Positions 1-12,330 of a DNA stretch of 64,000 bases are shown here, one piece after another; position 1 is the stretch's first letter, and each line of letters opens with the position of its first letter. Under the pieces are notes generated by a model. The model was given only the letters and a program-made list of their open reading frames with translations, searched no databases and was not told the origin of the DNA. Source of the DNA: Panax quinquefolius (Eukaryota > Streptophyta > Magnoliopsida > Apiales > Araliaceae); NCBI GenBank assembly GCA_020205615.1, contig CM035152.1:147488166-147552165 (forward strand), given 5' to 3'. The position numbers and the translations under genes were made by a program.

Positions 1-761
1 TAAAAATGCACGCTCCCCGAAGGGCATCTAAAAGGTGTGTGCCTTAGTAGGTCCTATATTAGCTCCGGAACTAAACGTAATCAATAACGGGTTCTATACA
101 AAGTCAGATTGAGGATTTTAAAATCTTTTCTCAATATTATCGATATTCTAAATGATACTTTTTCATAATTCAAAATCATACAATCTCATTTCACAGTTCA
201 AAAATAAATACTTGATCCGAAATTTGAATAAACGAATATAGCATTTTAATTTAAACGAAAGCCTTAAATAAAACATAACGAATTTTGAAATCGTATTTAG
301 GCATCCGAGTAATTAATAAGACATACATATAAATAACGATAATTTTAAAATCACTAAATAGTTCAGAAAGTCACTTACCTCAATATTGCGAAACACAAAA
401 TTAAAAGCGAACAAATCCTAATTATAACATTAGAACAAATAAAAGTCATTAGGATACAATATCCTAACTCAAACGTATTTTAATTTTATATCTTACACAC
501 ACTAATATTTAATATTTATTTATTTATAATACAATTGTATTTAATTAATATATCTAAAATTATAATAATTTTCGAAATTTTAATAACTTAGATACTATAA
601 CTCTAAAATTAAAAATAAGTATATTATGTTATTAGTCTATAATTTATTCTATCAATATATATATATATACATAACCTACTGAATGCAAAGTATAAATACA
701 TATATGCACATAACTATCAACAGTAACATGGTTGTCATTATAGAACATATATTATCTATAT
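1..761. other. AT-rich DNA without recognisable gene
   Basis: No coding region or known repeat family is visible. The first 100 bases are moderately GC-rich and the rest is very AT-rich, with a short (AT)n tract near 655-669. It is the left flank of the MITE that starts at 771; its right counterpart resumes at 10442. Confidence 0.5.
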
Positions 762-770
762 TTATATATA

Positions 771-1315
771 GGCTTAAATATGATTTACTACCCTAAACTA
801 TAGGCCATATTCTAATTCGGTGATCCACCTTTCAATTTTGTCAATTAGGTGATTGAACTATCACTTTTTTTTTGATTTTATTGATTGGAGTGCATCACGT
901 TAGAAATTGACGTGGCATCTAATAAGCGACGAGGAGTGATTATGTGTAAAAATATTATATATTTTAATGAGATCAAAGGACAAAAAGGTAAAATAACAAA
1001 TAAAACAACTAAAAATTACATTAAATAATATAAATTAGTTGTATAATTATTTATTTATACAACTAATTATTTATTTATACAACTAAAAATTATACAACTA
1101 ATTTATATTATTTGTGTAATTTTTAGTTGTTTTATTTGTTATTTTACCTTTTTGTCCTTTGATCTCATTAAAAAAATATAATATTTTTACACATATTTTG
1201 ATGTCATATCGCAATTTCTAACGCCAAGGCACTCCAATTGAATGAAATCAAAAAAAATTGATAGTTCAATCACCTAATTGACAAAATTGAAAGGTGGATC
1301 ATCGAAGTGGAATAT
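771..1315. mobile_element. Foldback Mutator-type MITE, left and central part
   Basis: A non-coding element with long inverted arms. The left arm (771 to about 1045) pairs with the right arm (about 1060-1315 plus 10397-10432); for example the text at 959-1010 returns inverted at about 1130-1180. The ends read GGCTTAAATATGATTTACTA and its complement. A perfect 9-bp direct repeat TTATATATA flanks the whole (762-770 and 10433-10441), which is the target-duplication length of the Mutator superfamily. It encodes nothing, so it would need a transposase from elsewhere. A copia element is inserted in its right arm at 1316. The superfamily call rests on TSD length and long TIRs. Confidence 0.85.
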
Positions 1316-3192
1316 TGTTAGGTTTGTAATATTCATGGGCGCAATCAAATTGCAAAAATAATGCGGAAGCGTGTTAAATCAGAGTTTAAAATTTTACAAA
1401 TCATATACCCGGATCACCCTTTATGCACAATTATTAATTAAACGAAAAGATAAAGAATAAAATCATACCCTTGAAGATCGAGCTTCCTCAGGTACAAGTT
1501 CACCTCCAATCCTTTTCGCGTTCAACTTGAATCCACCGGGTTTGGTTCCTTCCTTTGATCAACATTAGCCACCCAAGCGTTTGGCCTCTAAAGGTGATCC
1601 ACCAAGGAAGAAGAAAATTCAAGAAGAAGGGTGGTTGGCTAAACCCTAGTTTTTCTATCTCTATAGAAAGGGTGTACTTTCCCAACAATTGGAATTATTA
1701 CGTATGTTGAAAAAGTCAACAACCCCTTCACCCATAATAAGACTCCTCTTATTTATAGATGTGGGCAACTCACCTTAACAATTAAGGAATTGGGTTTTAT
1801 TTAATTAATTAAATTCTTTTAATTAATTAAGCTCCCTAATCTTATTAGGGATAATTAATTAAACTCCTTTAACTAATTTTCCTTCCTAATCCAATTAGGA
1901 ATAAATGAGAGTACTTATATTAAATTAATTCCTAAACTCTTTTAGAAATTAAAATAATAATAATTGTAATAATATTAATAAGACTCCTCTTATTAATTTA
2001 TATTTAATATTTCTAAAATATTAAATAATAATATTAAGCTATTTAATTTATTCTATCACCATAGATTAAATTAAATATACATCTTTATATTATTACGATT
2101 ATGCCATTAACTTCTTAAATAATTATTCTTCCTTTTATGGTGTGACCCTTTAGGTTCTCCATATTAATAGGTTGTGAATAAATCAATTAGAACAATTCTA
2201 ATCTTATTTAAATAAATAAATTAAATAATTAATTTATTTAAATAAATAATATTTATTCTACAATAGGATAAGCCTCCCCTAGCGATCAAGCGACTTTCCG
2301 GATAATATAGATTTCAACATTAATCATAAAAGAACCTTTGAGTAAATAGTTACCGACAATTCAATCCTTCCACCATACAATGTCCCAATTAAATATAAGG
2401 CATGGAATTCTTGTCAAGTCTTATTTTATTTAATTATATGTATTTCGACTCTTAAATGCACAACTCAAATAATGCAAATTAGAAACTCCTTTCTAATTTC
2501 ATTTCGCCGCAACCGAGACTCTTTGGGTTGTCATTTATCGAATCACATAGGACATTTCTCTTCTTTTATTAGAAGTGGTAGATTCTTTATTGATCATACA
2601 TTATCTCCGTGTACAACTTATTATACCCAAGCATACCCTTTGATATACCCTAAGGGTCTTAAGGAATAAGTCAAAGTATAACTCATCATACACAAGATAC
2701 TATGATGATCTCAAGTCCAAGGATCACTTAGACTACTATCACTTCTGAGAATTCCTATTGACAGCAAATAAAACTCCATTAGGTATTCCTTAGCGAGCCA
2801 CGTTCGGTGAACTTATTCTCTAATAAGCACCTACATACTTGCTTTAGTGTCTCCACACAAATGATCATGAGATCAATCATCCTCATCCAATGAAAGCAAG
2901 CAACGATGTACCAATCTATCCGGATTCACTAATCCCCAATTTAGTAATCCAATGATTGGGAACTATTTTAGTTTTAAGCTTTCAAAGAATTTAGATCTCA
3001 TTAGAATGATCATCATCATTATTCTAAAAGCATTGCTTAAAACTATAGATTTATCACATATTATAAAACAACATCATGTAGATAATTAAAAGCCTTTAAT
3101 AAATTAATACTTTTATTAATAAATGAATAAGATTGTTATAAAGTATATGCTTTATCATCAAACATGATTGGCTTGTGTGCATACTACTTTCA
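1316..3192 (-). repeat. 3' LTR of the minus-strand copia element
   Basis: 1877 bp, TG...CA ends (TGTTAG... and ...CTTTCA on the plus strand), near-identical over its length to 8510-10391. The minus strand carries a TATAAAT box at 1751-1757. Small indels separate the two LTRs, for example near 2280, 2500 and 2750. Confidence 0.92.
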
Positions 3193-3203
3193 ATCTCCCA
3201 CTT
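3193..3203 (-). promoter_or_regulatory. Polypurine tract of the copia element
   Basis: On the minus strand this reads AAGTGGGAGAT, immediately followed by the LTR start TGAAAG. This is the usual copia polypurine tract, the primer for plus-strand DNA synthesis. It fixes the element's orientation as minus. Confidence 0.85.
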
Positions 3204-4250
3204 GCACTAAAGTCAATAAATCATGGTATCTTATACTCTTCTTCTCAAGTGACGATTATCCCGTTGTTGGATAAGCTTTAGTTAATGGATATGTAATGTT
3301 GTTCATGAGAGTCCACTATCTCTATAGTGATTTCCCATCTTTCAATGATTCTAATAATCAAATGAAAGTGCCACAACACATGTTTAGATCCAAGATGAGA
3401 CTTAGGAACTATTCCTAGTTACGTAATGAACTTTTAATCCAAACAATCAACTTGCGACTTCATTTATAGCTATATATATTTTTGTCTTTATCACTAAACC
3501 AAAGAACTCTTTCTTTGTTTGGAACCTTTCCAATTCATCGCACCACCATTCAAGGTAACCTTTTACCTTAAAGTGGATTTTCATCATCTTAGTGCATGCG
3601 AAAAACTTGAGTGCATTAAGCCCTCTAGTTTTAATTCGGACCCACCATGAATATGATCACATCCTTAGTGCTTGGGTTAAGCACTTTAAGATGTTTTTCA
3701 GCGACTCATAGTGAACTTCTCCATAATATGACCGATCAACATCGGGTCTCGTACATTTCATTGCATACATGATTGTCACTCATGCAATCTCTCTTCTTTG
3801 GAGTCTATGGGGACTATTAAGAGATACACTCCATAGCTCATCAACATGAGACATCTCTTGGAGTTTGCCATGCTAAACGACTTTAGCATCAAATGAATAT
3901 CGTTCGCTTGGGTTAAGTCGAGCATCCTCTTCAGATCTATCTATATAGATTTTATCCCCAATTAAGATACTCTTCCCAAACCATTCATGGAGGAATGTTT
4001 AAACAACTTTATATTTTTCGATTGTAGCATTGATAAGTTATTCCTCATCCGTAGTATATCAACATATAATACTAGAAATGTCACTTGGCGCCCCATTGTC
4101 CCTTTTGTACACACTAGAAGTCTTACCTCATCGAATGTAACTCGGATCATCATCTTCTATGATGTGTACCTCATCATCATCATCCATGATGAATCCATAC
4201 CTCTAGGTATCTTTGGTACTATTCGATTTACGATTAGATTTGTGGTATAA
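3204..4250 (-). pseudogene. Copia reverse transcriptase C-terminal part and RNase H remnant
   Basis: Minus-strand translation in shifting frames gives recognisable copia RT text: a YVD active-site remnant (about 4056-4070) in which the second aspartate of YVDD reads isoleucine, followed by segments like LGIKSI and KRMLDLTQ. Further on there is an RNase H/C-terminal remnant with the NITYPLTKA stretch near 3260-3300. Stops and frameshifts occur throughout. The N-terminal part of RT (the fingers region before YVDD) is missing or unrecognisable. It would have copied element RNA into DNA inside virus-like particles; it is dead now. Confidence 0.75.
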
Positions 4251-4284
4251 TAGGTCTATCTACGTGTTCCTCTTATTTTGACTT

Positions 4285-5340
4285 ATAGTATTTTGTGGTT
4301 CTTGAACTCTTCAAGATCTATTATCCTCCCACTAGCCCTTTTTAATGATAAACACCTTTATCTTAAGAAAGCGGCGTGTTTCGTAACAAACACCTTTTGC
4401 TAAGTAGAATTATAGAACATATACCCTAAACTTACTTTAGGATGTCCCACAAATCAGTACATGTCAAATCTTGTCCCAAGCTTATCCTTTGAAACCTTTT
4501 CACATAAGTTGGACAACCCTTATCTTAACATACTTAAGATTAGAATCCTCCCCATCCATAACTTTTATGGAGTCTTTGGGGTCGGATTTTGAGGTTATCA
4601 TTTTCGTAGATATGTCGTGACCATTTCTAGGACATTATCCCGAAGGATCTTTGGAATGTCGGTAAAATCATTATGGACCGCACCTATGTCCAACAAGGTA
4701 TGATTTTTCATTTCGGATACATAAATCATTTATTACATATCGAGGCGTCCATTATGAGAAAACCATTTGAGATGATCAAGAAACTTATTGCACAAGTATT
4801 TATTCCTTGATCTAATCAAAGAATCTTAATACTTTGTCAATTTATTTCACTTCTGAATTCTTTGAACCTTTCAAATAATTCACACTTGTATTTCAAAGCA
4901 AATACACACATTCAACTCTTTGAATGATCATCTCCTTTTCTTATACTAATTTGTTCAATATGCAAAATTATTTTCATGTAAGTCAGTATACAAAATCCAT
5001 TAAGTAATATTCCGGTTCTATACAAAACATTATTATTATAAATAGAACAACAATTGTTCTTAATTATAATACCAAAGATTTCATTGTCCAACAATAAAAT
5101 GGAAATAATATTTTTAACAAGAATTGGAATACAATAACAACTTATTGACTTAATAGATTTGCTCAGTAAGCGAGTGCTAAACTATAAGTTTCTATAGCTA
5201 ATGCAAGCAACCTTTGCTTCATTTTCCACATAGGATTACTTATCTTTGTTTAACTTTCTACTACATTTGGTCTCTTCATAAATCTATATTTATTATAACC
5301 AAAGTCGGTATCCAATACCCAAGTAGAACCTTGACTTAAA
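4285..5340 (-). pseudogene. Copia protease and integrase remnants
   Basis: On the minus strand, a protease-like segment at about 5270-5330 reads STWVLDTDFG, so the DTG catalytic triplet has become DTD. The integrase C-terminal part and the following linker are clear at about 4290-4610 (KTPYEVWMGR, DKLGTRFDMYWFVGHPK, then NST-QKVFVTKHAAFL with stops). The integrase catalytic core between them is not readable. Frameshifts separate the pieces. In an intact element the protease matures Gag-Pol and integrase inserts the cDNA. Confidence 0.72.
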
Positions 5341-5389
5341 GAAAAATTTATTTCAATCATGAACAAAAGCGTATTATGAAGAAACTTCA

Positions 5390-6195
5390 CTAAGCTTCTT
5401 TAGTTAGCCTCTGCAAGATGCTTCTCGCATGATTTCTTTCCAGTGTCCAGGCTTATTGCAGTGGTAGCAAACTCCTTTGCCATCCATATCAGTTTTGTTC
5501 TTATTATCCTTTGTTTATGCCTTTCTATTTACCTTCTTTGAATCGTTCTTCTTTTCAAAAGATCCTTTGGCCCCTACCAAGAAGACTTGATCTTTCTTGG
5601 TTGGAAAGTGACTCTCAACATTTTTCAACATGTTAAGCAAATCAAATGAAGTCGATATCTAGCTTGTTTATATGAAAATTCACAACAATTGTGAAAGGAG
5701 TCCGGAGTGAGTGCAAGATCAAATCTTAGCTCAACTCTCCATCCATGAGAAAACCAGTTGTCTAATTGATCAATCAAATTGATTATGTTAAGAACTTTTT
5801 GTATGCATCTTATAGTGCCATTGGCCATTCTAGATCGGAAGAGCTCCTTAGATATCTCGATATCTATCGGTCCTACTTTTCTCACCATCAACTAGTTGAT
5901 GTGCGGGAGTATAGTAAGAGCATCCATAGTTTTATGTCGACGTCAAGCTCGTTACTTTCGTGGATGCGAGCATGATGCATCGAGCTTAATTGTGCATCAT
6001 CTTGCCACTTTCTAAAAGTAGCAATCTCTTCCTCGAGGCATTATCTCGCAACCATTGCGAGGATAGGCATATTAAGGACATAAGATAGCTTTTCAACTAT
6101 GAGAACTATTCTCAAATTCCTTAACCAATCCGTTTAATTAGGTAAGGTTAATTTAGCATCTAATATGCTACTGTGATGATAGTAATTTTAGACAT
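5390..6195 (-). pseudogene. Copia gag with zinc knuckle, broken
   Basis: The minus strand starts near ATG 6195 with an N-terminal text ending in TDWLRNLRIVL, a hallmark of copia Gag. A middle part at about 5625-5891 has ISKELFRSRMANGT and IDQLDNWF in different frames. A CCHC zinc knuckle follows at about 5437-5476 (CYHCNKPGHWK), where the final Cys is not in frame. Gag forms the particle and binds element RNA through the knuckle. There are several in-frame stops and frameshifts. Gag precedes the protease remnant, as expected. Confidence 0.78.
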
Positions 6196-6397
6196 TGTAA
6201 AATTTCGTAAATGAATTTATAATTAACAACATTTTAACATACATTCTTTTATTAATTACCAAAATAATTTAGGTCTTATTTTAAATTGGTATCTCCCACT
6301 ATTTTCTTCAAACTATATTACCTCACTTATATAGTTAAGCAAAATCTAATTAAAGATTTGCTAGTGAGAATAAGGATCCCATTTCAAATGTATATAG

Positions 6398-6696
6398 CCT
6401 TGTGGTGACACAACAAACTATATATATAAATAAATAGGTAGACAACTTTTGTCAATTACATCAACTATGCAACTCCTTTTCTTTTGCCTCTTAGATTATT
6501 TTGATCAGTGGTGGCACATCCGAATCAAAATTATCCAAGTTAAGTCCGAACTCTAGCACTCCATATATTCAAAAAGAAAAATATCATCCTTGTGGTGACA
6601 CAACAAAACAATATTGTTCAATTTTCTTTATAAGCATCAAATGTGATAAATTAACATCTTAAATACTTAATACTTGCCTTGTGGTGACACAACAAA
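6398..6696 (-). repeat. Three copies of a 20-nt hairpin motif in the copia leader
   Basis: The minus-strand sequence TTTGTTGTGTCACCACAAGG occurs at 6398-6417, 6598-6617 and 6677-6696. Copies one and two are exactly 200 bp apart. Each contains TTGTG-TCAC-CACAA, a perfect 5-bp stem with a 4-nt loop. All lie between the primer-binding site and the gag start, where packaging or dimerisation signals normally reside. No function is shown. Confidence 0.85.
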
Positions 6697-7439
6697 CTCA
6701 TATTAAATATTTAATACTCTATTAATTTTATCATGCTAGAAAGGCGACGTTCGATATTCCAAATATCTTTGAACGCTTAGGACTTAATATAAAAATTGAG
6801 GGGTTTGTTATTAATTTGTCTCATCTTGTTTAGCGCGCATTGCATATATATATATATAAAATACGCGTTATATTAATGAACATGCGAAGCATGTTTGCAT
6901 AATATATAATATATATAGTATAAGCATGCACATATAGAATACTATATTCTACCCGGATTGATTATGGACTTTTATTCTAGTTTGGTTCACTAGAGCCACC
7001 AAGTGAACCAAAAGGTCAAACCCTAGGGGTGCAAGAAATAATATTTAAATATAACTATTACATTTAAACTTAGGGCTCTATTACAAACGGGTCTTCAAGC
7101 GCTTCTTGTCCTCGATCTCTAATTCTTCAAAATTAATTCTAAATATTCCTATTACAAAACTATTTTAAAATAAATAGAAACCTTGATCGTGAATAAATGG
7201 GAAGTACATAGGAGGAGATAGAATTTACATTCAAAAAATTAGAAGGCGAAGACGCATGAGACCCCATTTAATAAAACCCATACATTCATGCATCCAACTA
7301 AAATAAAATTCAATCACATTGGTCAATAGTCCTTAATCAATCCCATTTATTATCATACACATCACCATACGCATCAATAAATAACATTCATCTTATGAAT
7401 AAAAAACATTTAATATATATATTGATATCATTTAATGGG
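6697..7439. other. Copia leader, no coding signal
   Basis: Untranslated leader of the copia element between the hairpin repeats and the AT-rich minisatellite. It includes short AT runs near 6845-6860 and 6900-6920. No ORF or recognised motif. Confidence 0.5.
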
Positions 7440-8120
7440 TAAATTTAGTTAGTATAAAATCTATTTTGAATCAAAATAAACTCCTTTATTTTAATCCTAA
7501 TTTAAATTAAAATAAAACTATTTTATTTTAATTTATCCAATTTTGAATAAAATAAACTATTTTATTTTAATTAAAATTTTAATCAAAATAAACTCCTTTA
7601 TTTTAATTAATTATGGAATCCAATTCCATATATATATATAAAAAAAATCTTTAATTAAAATAAACTCTTTTATTTTAATTAATTATGGAATCCAATTACA
7701 TGTAAAAAAAAATCTTTTATTAAAGGAAACACGGATATTCTTTCCTATTCACAAATAAACTTCTTTATTTTGAATAATATGAAATCATATTTCATATCTA
7801 AATAAACTCCTTTATTTAAGGAAATTAGGATTCTCTTTTCATTCACAAATAAACTCCTTTATTTTGAATAATATGAAATCTTATTTCATATCTAAACAAA
7901 CTCCTTTATTTAAGGAAAGATGGATTTACTTCCCTATTCACAAATAAACTCCTTTATTTTAGAAAAATAAAATCCAATTTCAACTCCAATTAGTTATTAT
8001 GGAATCCAATTCCAACTCTAATTAGTTAGCATGAAATTCTAATTTTAAAATTAAAATAAATCTTTTTATTTTAATATTAAAATAAACCTTTATTTTAAGA
8101 TTAAAATAAACTTTTATTTT
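7440..8120. repeat. AT-rich minisatellite in the copia leader
   Basis: About ten diverged copies of a roughly 45-50 bp unit, each centred on a near-palindrome such as AAATAAACTCCTTTATTT (7552, 7585, 7657, 7752, 7801, 7845, 7894, 7940 and nearby). Alternate units carry ATATGAAATC-type or TTAAGGAAA-type spacers, suggesting a higher-order dimer. It lies in the untranslated leader of the retrotransposon. Confidence 0.7.
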
Positions 8121-8191
8121 AAAATTAAAATTATTAAGAATAATATATTATATATATATATAATATATAATATATTATAAAATAACCGAAA

Positions 8192-8192
<1 letters not shown>

Positions 8193-8227
<35 letters not shown>
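8193..8227. repeat. (TA)n microsatellite
   Basis: Uninterrupted TA dinucleotides of about 35 bp within the copia leader, next to further AT-rich palindromic DNA at 8145-8175 and 8247-8268. Confidence 0.9.
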
Positions 8228-8230
<3 letters not shown>

Positions 8231-8496
8231 CAAATGCGGTTTTATAATATAATATATATATATTATATCCGTAACTTTGATTTTTAAAAAAAAAAAAATT
8301 AACGTGCCATATACCTTCGGTTATACTAAGATTATATAATGATTTCATTGAAACTTTAACGCTGCTGATTCACGTTGGAATTTTATTTCGGCACTTTTTT
8401 TTTTTTATACAATTAAATTATGCCCAATTAAATTGTTCTAAACACATATCAATATAATATCAAATTAAAACAATTAATAATTCGCATAAAGGTTTG

Positions 8497-8508
8497 GCTC
8501 TGATGCCA
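8497..8508 (-). promoter_or_regulatory. Primer-binding site (initiator tRNA-Met type)
   Basis: The minus strand reads TGGCATCAGAGC one base inside the 5' LTR. This is one change from TGGTATCAGAGC, the usual complement of initiator tRNA-Met in copia elements. It primes minus-strand DNA synthesis and confirms that 8510-10391 is the 5' LTR. Confidence 0.88.
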
Positions 8509-8509
8509 C

Positions 8510-10391
8510 TGTTAGTTTGTAATATTCATGGGCGCAATCAAATTGCAAAAATAATGCGGAAGCGTGTTAAATCAGAGTTTAAAATTTTACAAACCATATA
8601 CCCGGATCACCCTTTATGCACAATTATTAATTAAACGAAAAGATAAAGAATAAAATCATACCCTTGAAGATCGAGCTTCCTCAGGTACAAGTTCACCTCC
8701 AATCCTTTTCGCGTTCAACTTGAATCCACCGGGTTTGGTTCCTTCCTTTGATCAACATTAGCCACCCAAGCGTTTGGCCTCTAGAGGTGATCCACCAAGG
8801 AAGAAGAAAATTCAAGAAGAAGGGTGGTTGGCTAAACCCTAGTTTTTCTATCTCTATAGAAAAGGTGTACTCTCCCAACAATTGGAATTATTACATTATG
8901 TTGAAAAAGTCAACAACCCTTCACCCATAATAAGACTCCTCTTATTTATAGATGTGGGCAACTCACCTTAACAATTAAGGAATTGGGTTTTATTTAATTA
9001 ATTAAATTCTTTTAATTAATTAAGCTCCCTAATCTTATTAGGGATAATTAATTAAACTCCTTTAACTAATTTTTCTTCCTAATTCAATTAGGAATAAATG
9101 AGAAGTACTTATATTAAATTAATTCCTAAACTCTTTTAGAAATTAAAATAATAATAATTGTAATAATATTAATAAGACTCCTCTTATTAATTTATATTTA
9201 ATATTTCTAAAATATTAAATAATAAATATTAAGCTATTTAATCTATTCTATCACCATAGATTAAATTAAATATACATAACATATTATTACGATTATGCCA
9301 TTAACTTCTTAAATAATTATTCTTCCTTTTATGGTGTGACCCTTTAGGTTCTCCATATTAAACCTAGGTTGTGAATAAATCAATTAGAACAATTCTAATC
9401 TTATTTAAATAAATAAATTAAACAATTTATTTATTTAAATAAATAATATTTATTCTACAATAGGGATAAGCCTCCTAGCGATCAACGACTTTCCGGATAA
9501 TATAGATTTCAACATTAATCATAAAAGAACCTTTGAGTAAATAGTTACCGACAATTCAATCCTTCCACCATACAATGTCCCAATTAAATATAAGACGTGG
9601 AATTCTTTGTCAAGTCTTATTTTATTTAATTATATGTATTTCGACTCTTAAATGCATTAACTCAAATAATGCAAATTAGAAACTCCTTTCTAATTTCATT
9701 CGCCGCCAAGGACTCTTTGGGTTGTCATTTATCGAATCACATAGACATTTCTCTTCTTTTATTAGAAGTGGTAGATTCTTTATTGATCATACATTATCTC
9801 CGTATACAACTTATTATACCCAAGCATACCCTTTGATATACCCTAAGGGTCTTAAGGAATAAGTCAAAGTATAACTCATCATACACAAGATACTATGATG
9901 ATCTCAAGTCCAAGGATCACTTAGACTACTATCACTACAGAATTCCTAATGACAGCAAATAAAACTCCATTAGGTATTCCTTAGCGAGCCAACGTTCAAT
10001 TGAACTTATTCTCTAATAAGCACCTACATACTTGCTTTAGTGTCTCCACACAAATGATCATGAGATCAATCATCCTCATCCAATGAGCAAGCAAACGACG
10101 TATGTCAACCAATCTATCCGGATTCACTAATCCCCAATTTAGTAATCCAATGATTGGGAACTATTTTAGTTTTAAGCTTTCAAAGAATTTAGATCTCATT
10201 AGAATGATCATCATCATTATTCTAAAAGCATTGCTTAAAACTATGGGTTTATCACATATTATAAAACAGCATCATGTAGATAATTAAAAGCCTTTAATAA
10301 ATTAATACTTTTTATTAATAAATGAATAAGATTGTTACAAAGTATATGCTTTATCATCAAACATGATTGACTTGTGTGCATACTACTTTCA
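8510..10391 (-). repeat. 5' LTR of the minus-strand copia element
   Basis: 1882 bp with the same ends as 1316-3192. A TATAAAT box on the minus strand at 8944-8950 is the likely promoter, giving a transcript running to lower coordinates. The last base 10391 is followed by the AATAT target duplication. Confidence 0.92.
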
Positions 10392-10441
10392 AATATGACC
10401 TATAGTTTAGGGTAGTAAATCATATTTAAGCCTTATATATA
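10392..10441. mobile_element. Right end of the Mutator-type MITE, with TSDs
   Basis: Positions 10392-10396 (AATAT) repeat 1311-1315 and are the 5-bp target duplication of the inserted copia element. Positions 10397-10432 complete the right inverted arm of the MITE, the inverted counterpart of 771-806. Positions 10433-10441 are the second copy of the 9-bp MITE target duplication. Confidence 0.85.
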
Positions 10442-11396
10442 CACATAACTTTTAGATTACTTATTTACACCATGTAATCACACACATAATAGACATCAAA
10501 TATCTCCTACCCACAAGTACCCATATGTATATGCTTACATGCAATAGGCATGCAAGTTAGCTTATAAAAATACAACGCACACCAATAAAGTTACAAAATC
10601 TGAAATCTTACCCTGACTGAAAATTTCGCACGCAATTACCAAAAAATTATATACATATACGGGTAAATCTGTTATTAATATTTCAGTCCACAAAATATAT
10701 ACATATATACGGTTTTAAAAAATATATATCCAATCATACATATGAATCAACTTATAATTGAAAAAGAAGAGTTTAGGTTTACCTTTGAGTTTTCTTCTTT
10801 TCTTCCCTGTTCTGTAGTACTCCAAAACCAAATAGTTTTTACGTTCTTTTCTTTCTTTCTAGTTGTTTAAATATGTGTAATTCTTTTGCAAAATAGGTTA
10901 CCAAGTAAAAGAGTTCTTTTAGAATTAAAAGTTTGTTACAACTTAAATGACTTATCTTCTCCTTATAGGTTTTAAATAAGTATAATTAGTTATTAATTAC
11001 ACTTCTATTATCTAATTATATTATTTTATTATCTTTTATCTTTTTTAACCGGATATTACTTTAGTATTGTGTTTGTGAGTTTTAAAATAAATAAAAAGGA
11101 AAGTGAAAAAAAGCGGAAAAATACTTTTTTTTTATTTGTCTTATTTGTGATTTTTAGCAAATACAAAAATAATAATAATTTTATTATTTGTGATTTTTAT
11201 TGTGTTTATTTGTGATTTTTGGCAAAATTTTCACTCAAAATATAAATAATTTCAATGAAAACTAAATAACAAAAATAAACCTTTTATAATTTATAGATTA
11301 CCCATTATGAATAACTATCAAATTAAAGAAACAAGTATAAAAAAGAAGGGGGAAGTTGAACACATTGGTGCTAATCAATATTTATACTTAAAAGAC
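10442..11396. other. AT-rich spacer
   Basis: This is the continuation of the locus that was at 1-761 before the MITE inserted. No convincing coding exon. Poly-T/A tracts and short GATTTTT repeats occur at 11140-11225. It ends at the TAACT target duplication of LTR A. Confidence 0.4.
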
Positions 11397-12330
11397 TAAC
11401 TTGTAAGACCCCGAATTTTATGAAATGAAAGTATTCAATTTTTTTATAATTATTATTTTATTTAGTAAATGGTTAAATTGATAAAGGTTAAAGTTAAGGG
11501 TGACATTAGAAAATTTTGCAAAGTAAATTTTGCAAAGTAAGCAAGTTGATATAAAATATTCGTTGTGTCGGAGAATATTCGATTGGTCGGGGAATATTTG
11601 TTTTAACAGGGAATATTCGTACGACGACACAATCATTGGTAGACCCCACAACGGAAGTATTGTTGGAGTTAGAAAACGATAAAAATATCTTTTATAAAAA
11701 TAATGGCGAAAGTTTTACCGTTAAACTATTGAACTACCTGGTAGTAAAAGTATAGTAATACGCGTGATTGCATAGTAGCACACGGTATTGATTATTGATG
11801 CTTACATGAGAAGTCACTCAGTTATACTCAATTATTGCTCACGATAATTCTTTGATAATATCTCTCATATTATTGATTTAATTATTGTCACAGTATTATC
11901 TGCGTAATATTTATTATTATTAAATCAATAATTGAGACGACAAAGTTATTCATATTATTATTTGCAATATTGACGATGCCTAGAAAGTTCTATCTAGGAG
12001 AGGTTTGGTCACCTAATTGTGCGCCAATTAGGAGAAATCCTTATCGGAAAGCCTCTTCTTTCCTGTGAATGATCTGGTTGTTAAATATTGTGAGTTATAA
12101 TATTAATGATGAATAAGTTCGTGTTGATTAAAGATGAAATTGATATTTTCATTGTGTTGGGATTATTAGTGTTAGTGGAAATCGACATCTGTTCTGATAA
12201 TAATTGATATCTCGAGGTTATATTGACCAATCGGGTAATTAATCGGATAAATGAACAATTAATTGCTATTTAATTCAAATGCTTATAACTATTTATTCAC
12301 ATGTGTGTACTATTTGATTCACATGCATGT

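Larger units (their letters stand above)
1316..10391 (-). mobile_element. Ty1-copia LTR retrotransposon, complete but degenerate
   Basis: A full-length element on the minus strand: 5' LTR 8510-10391, primer-binding site just inside it, long leader, gag, protease, integrase, reverse transcriptase and RNase H remnants in copia order, polypurine tract, 3' LTR 1316-3192. It is flanked by AATAT on both sides and sits in the right arm of a Mutator-type MITE. The coding part is riddled with stops and frameshifts, and the stretch between the integrase C-terminus and the RT active site is shortened. It cannot be autonomous now. I do not assign a copia lineage. Confidence 0.92.

Noticed and set aside
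3987..4250. 87-codon plus-strand frame
   Set aside because: Opposite to the copia RT remnant on the minus strand, which has the family motifs.
10442..10870. Possible host exons, from GTAAG/GTAAAC donor-like sites near 10615 and 10780 and at about 376 on the minus strand
   Set aside because: No supporting coding text was found on either side, and such motifs are frequent in AT-rich DNA.
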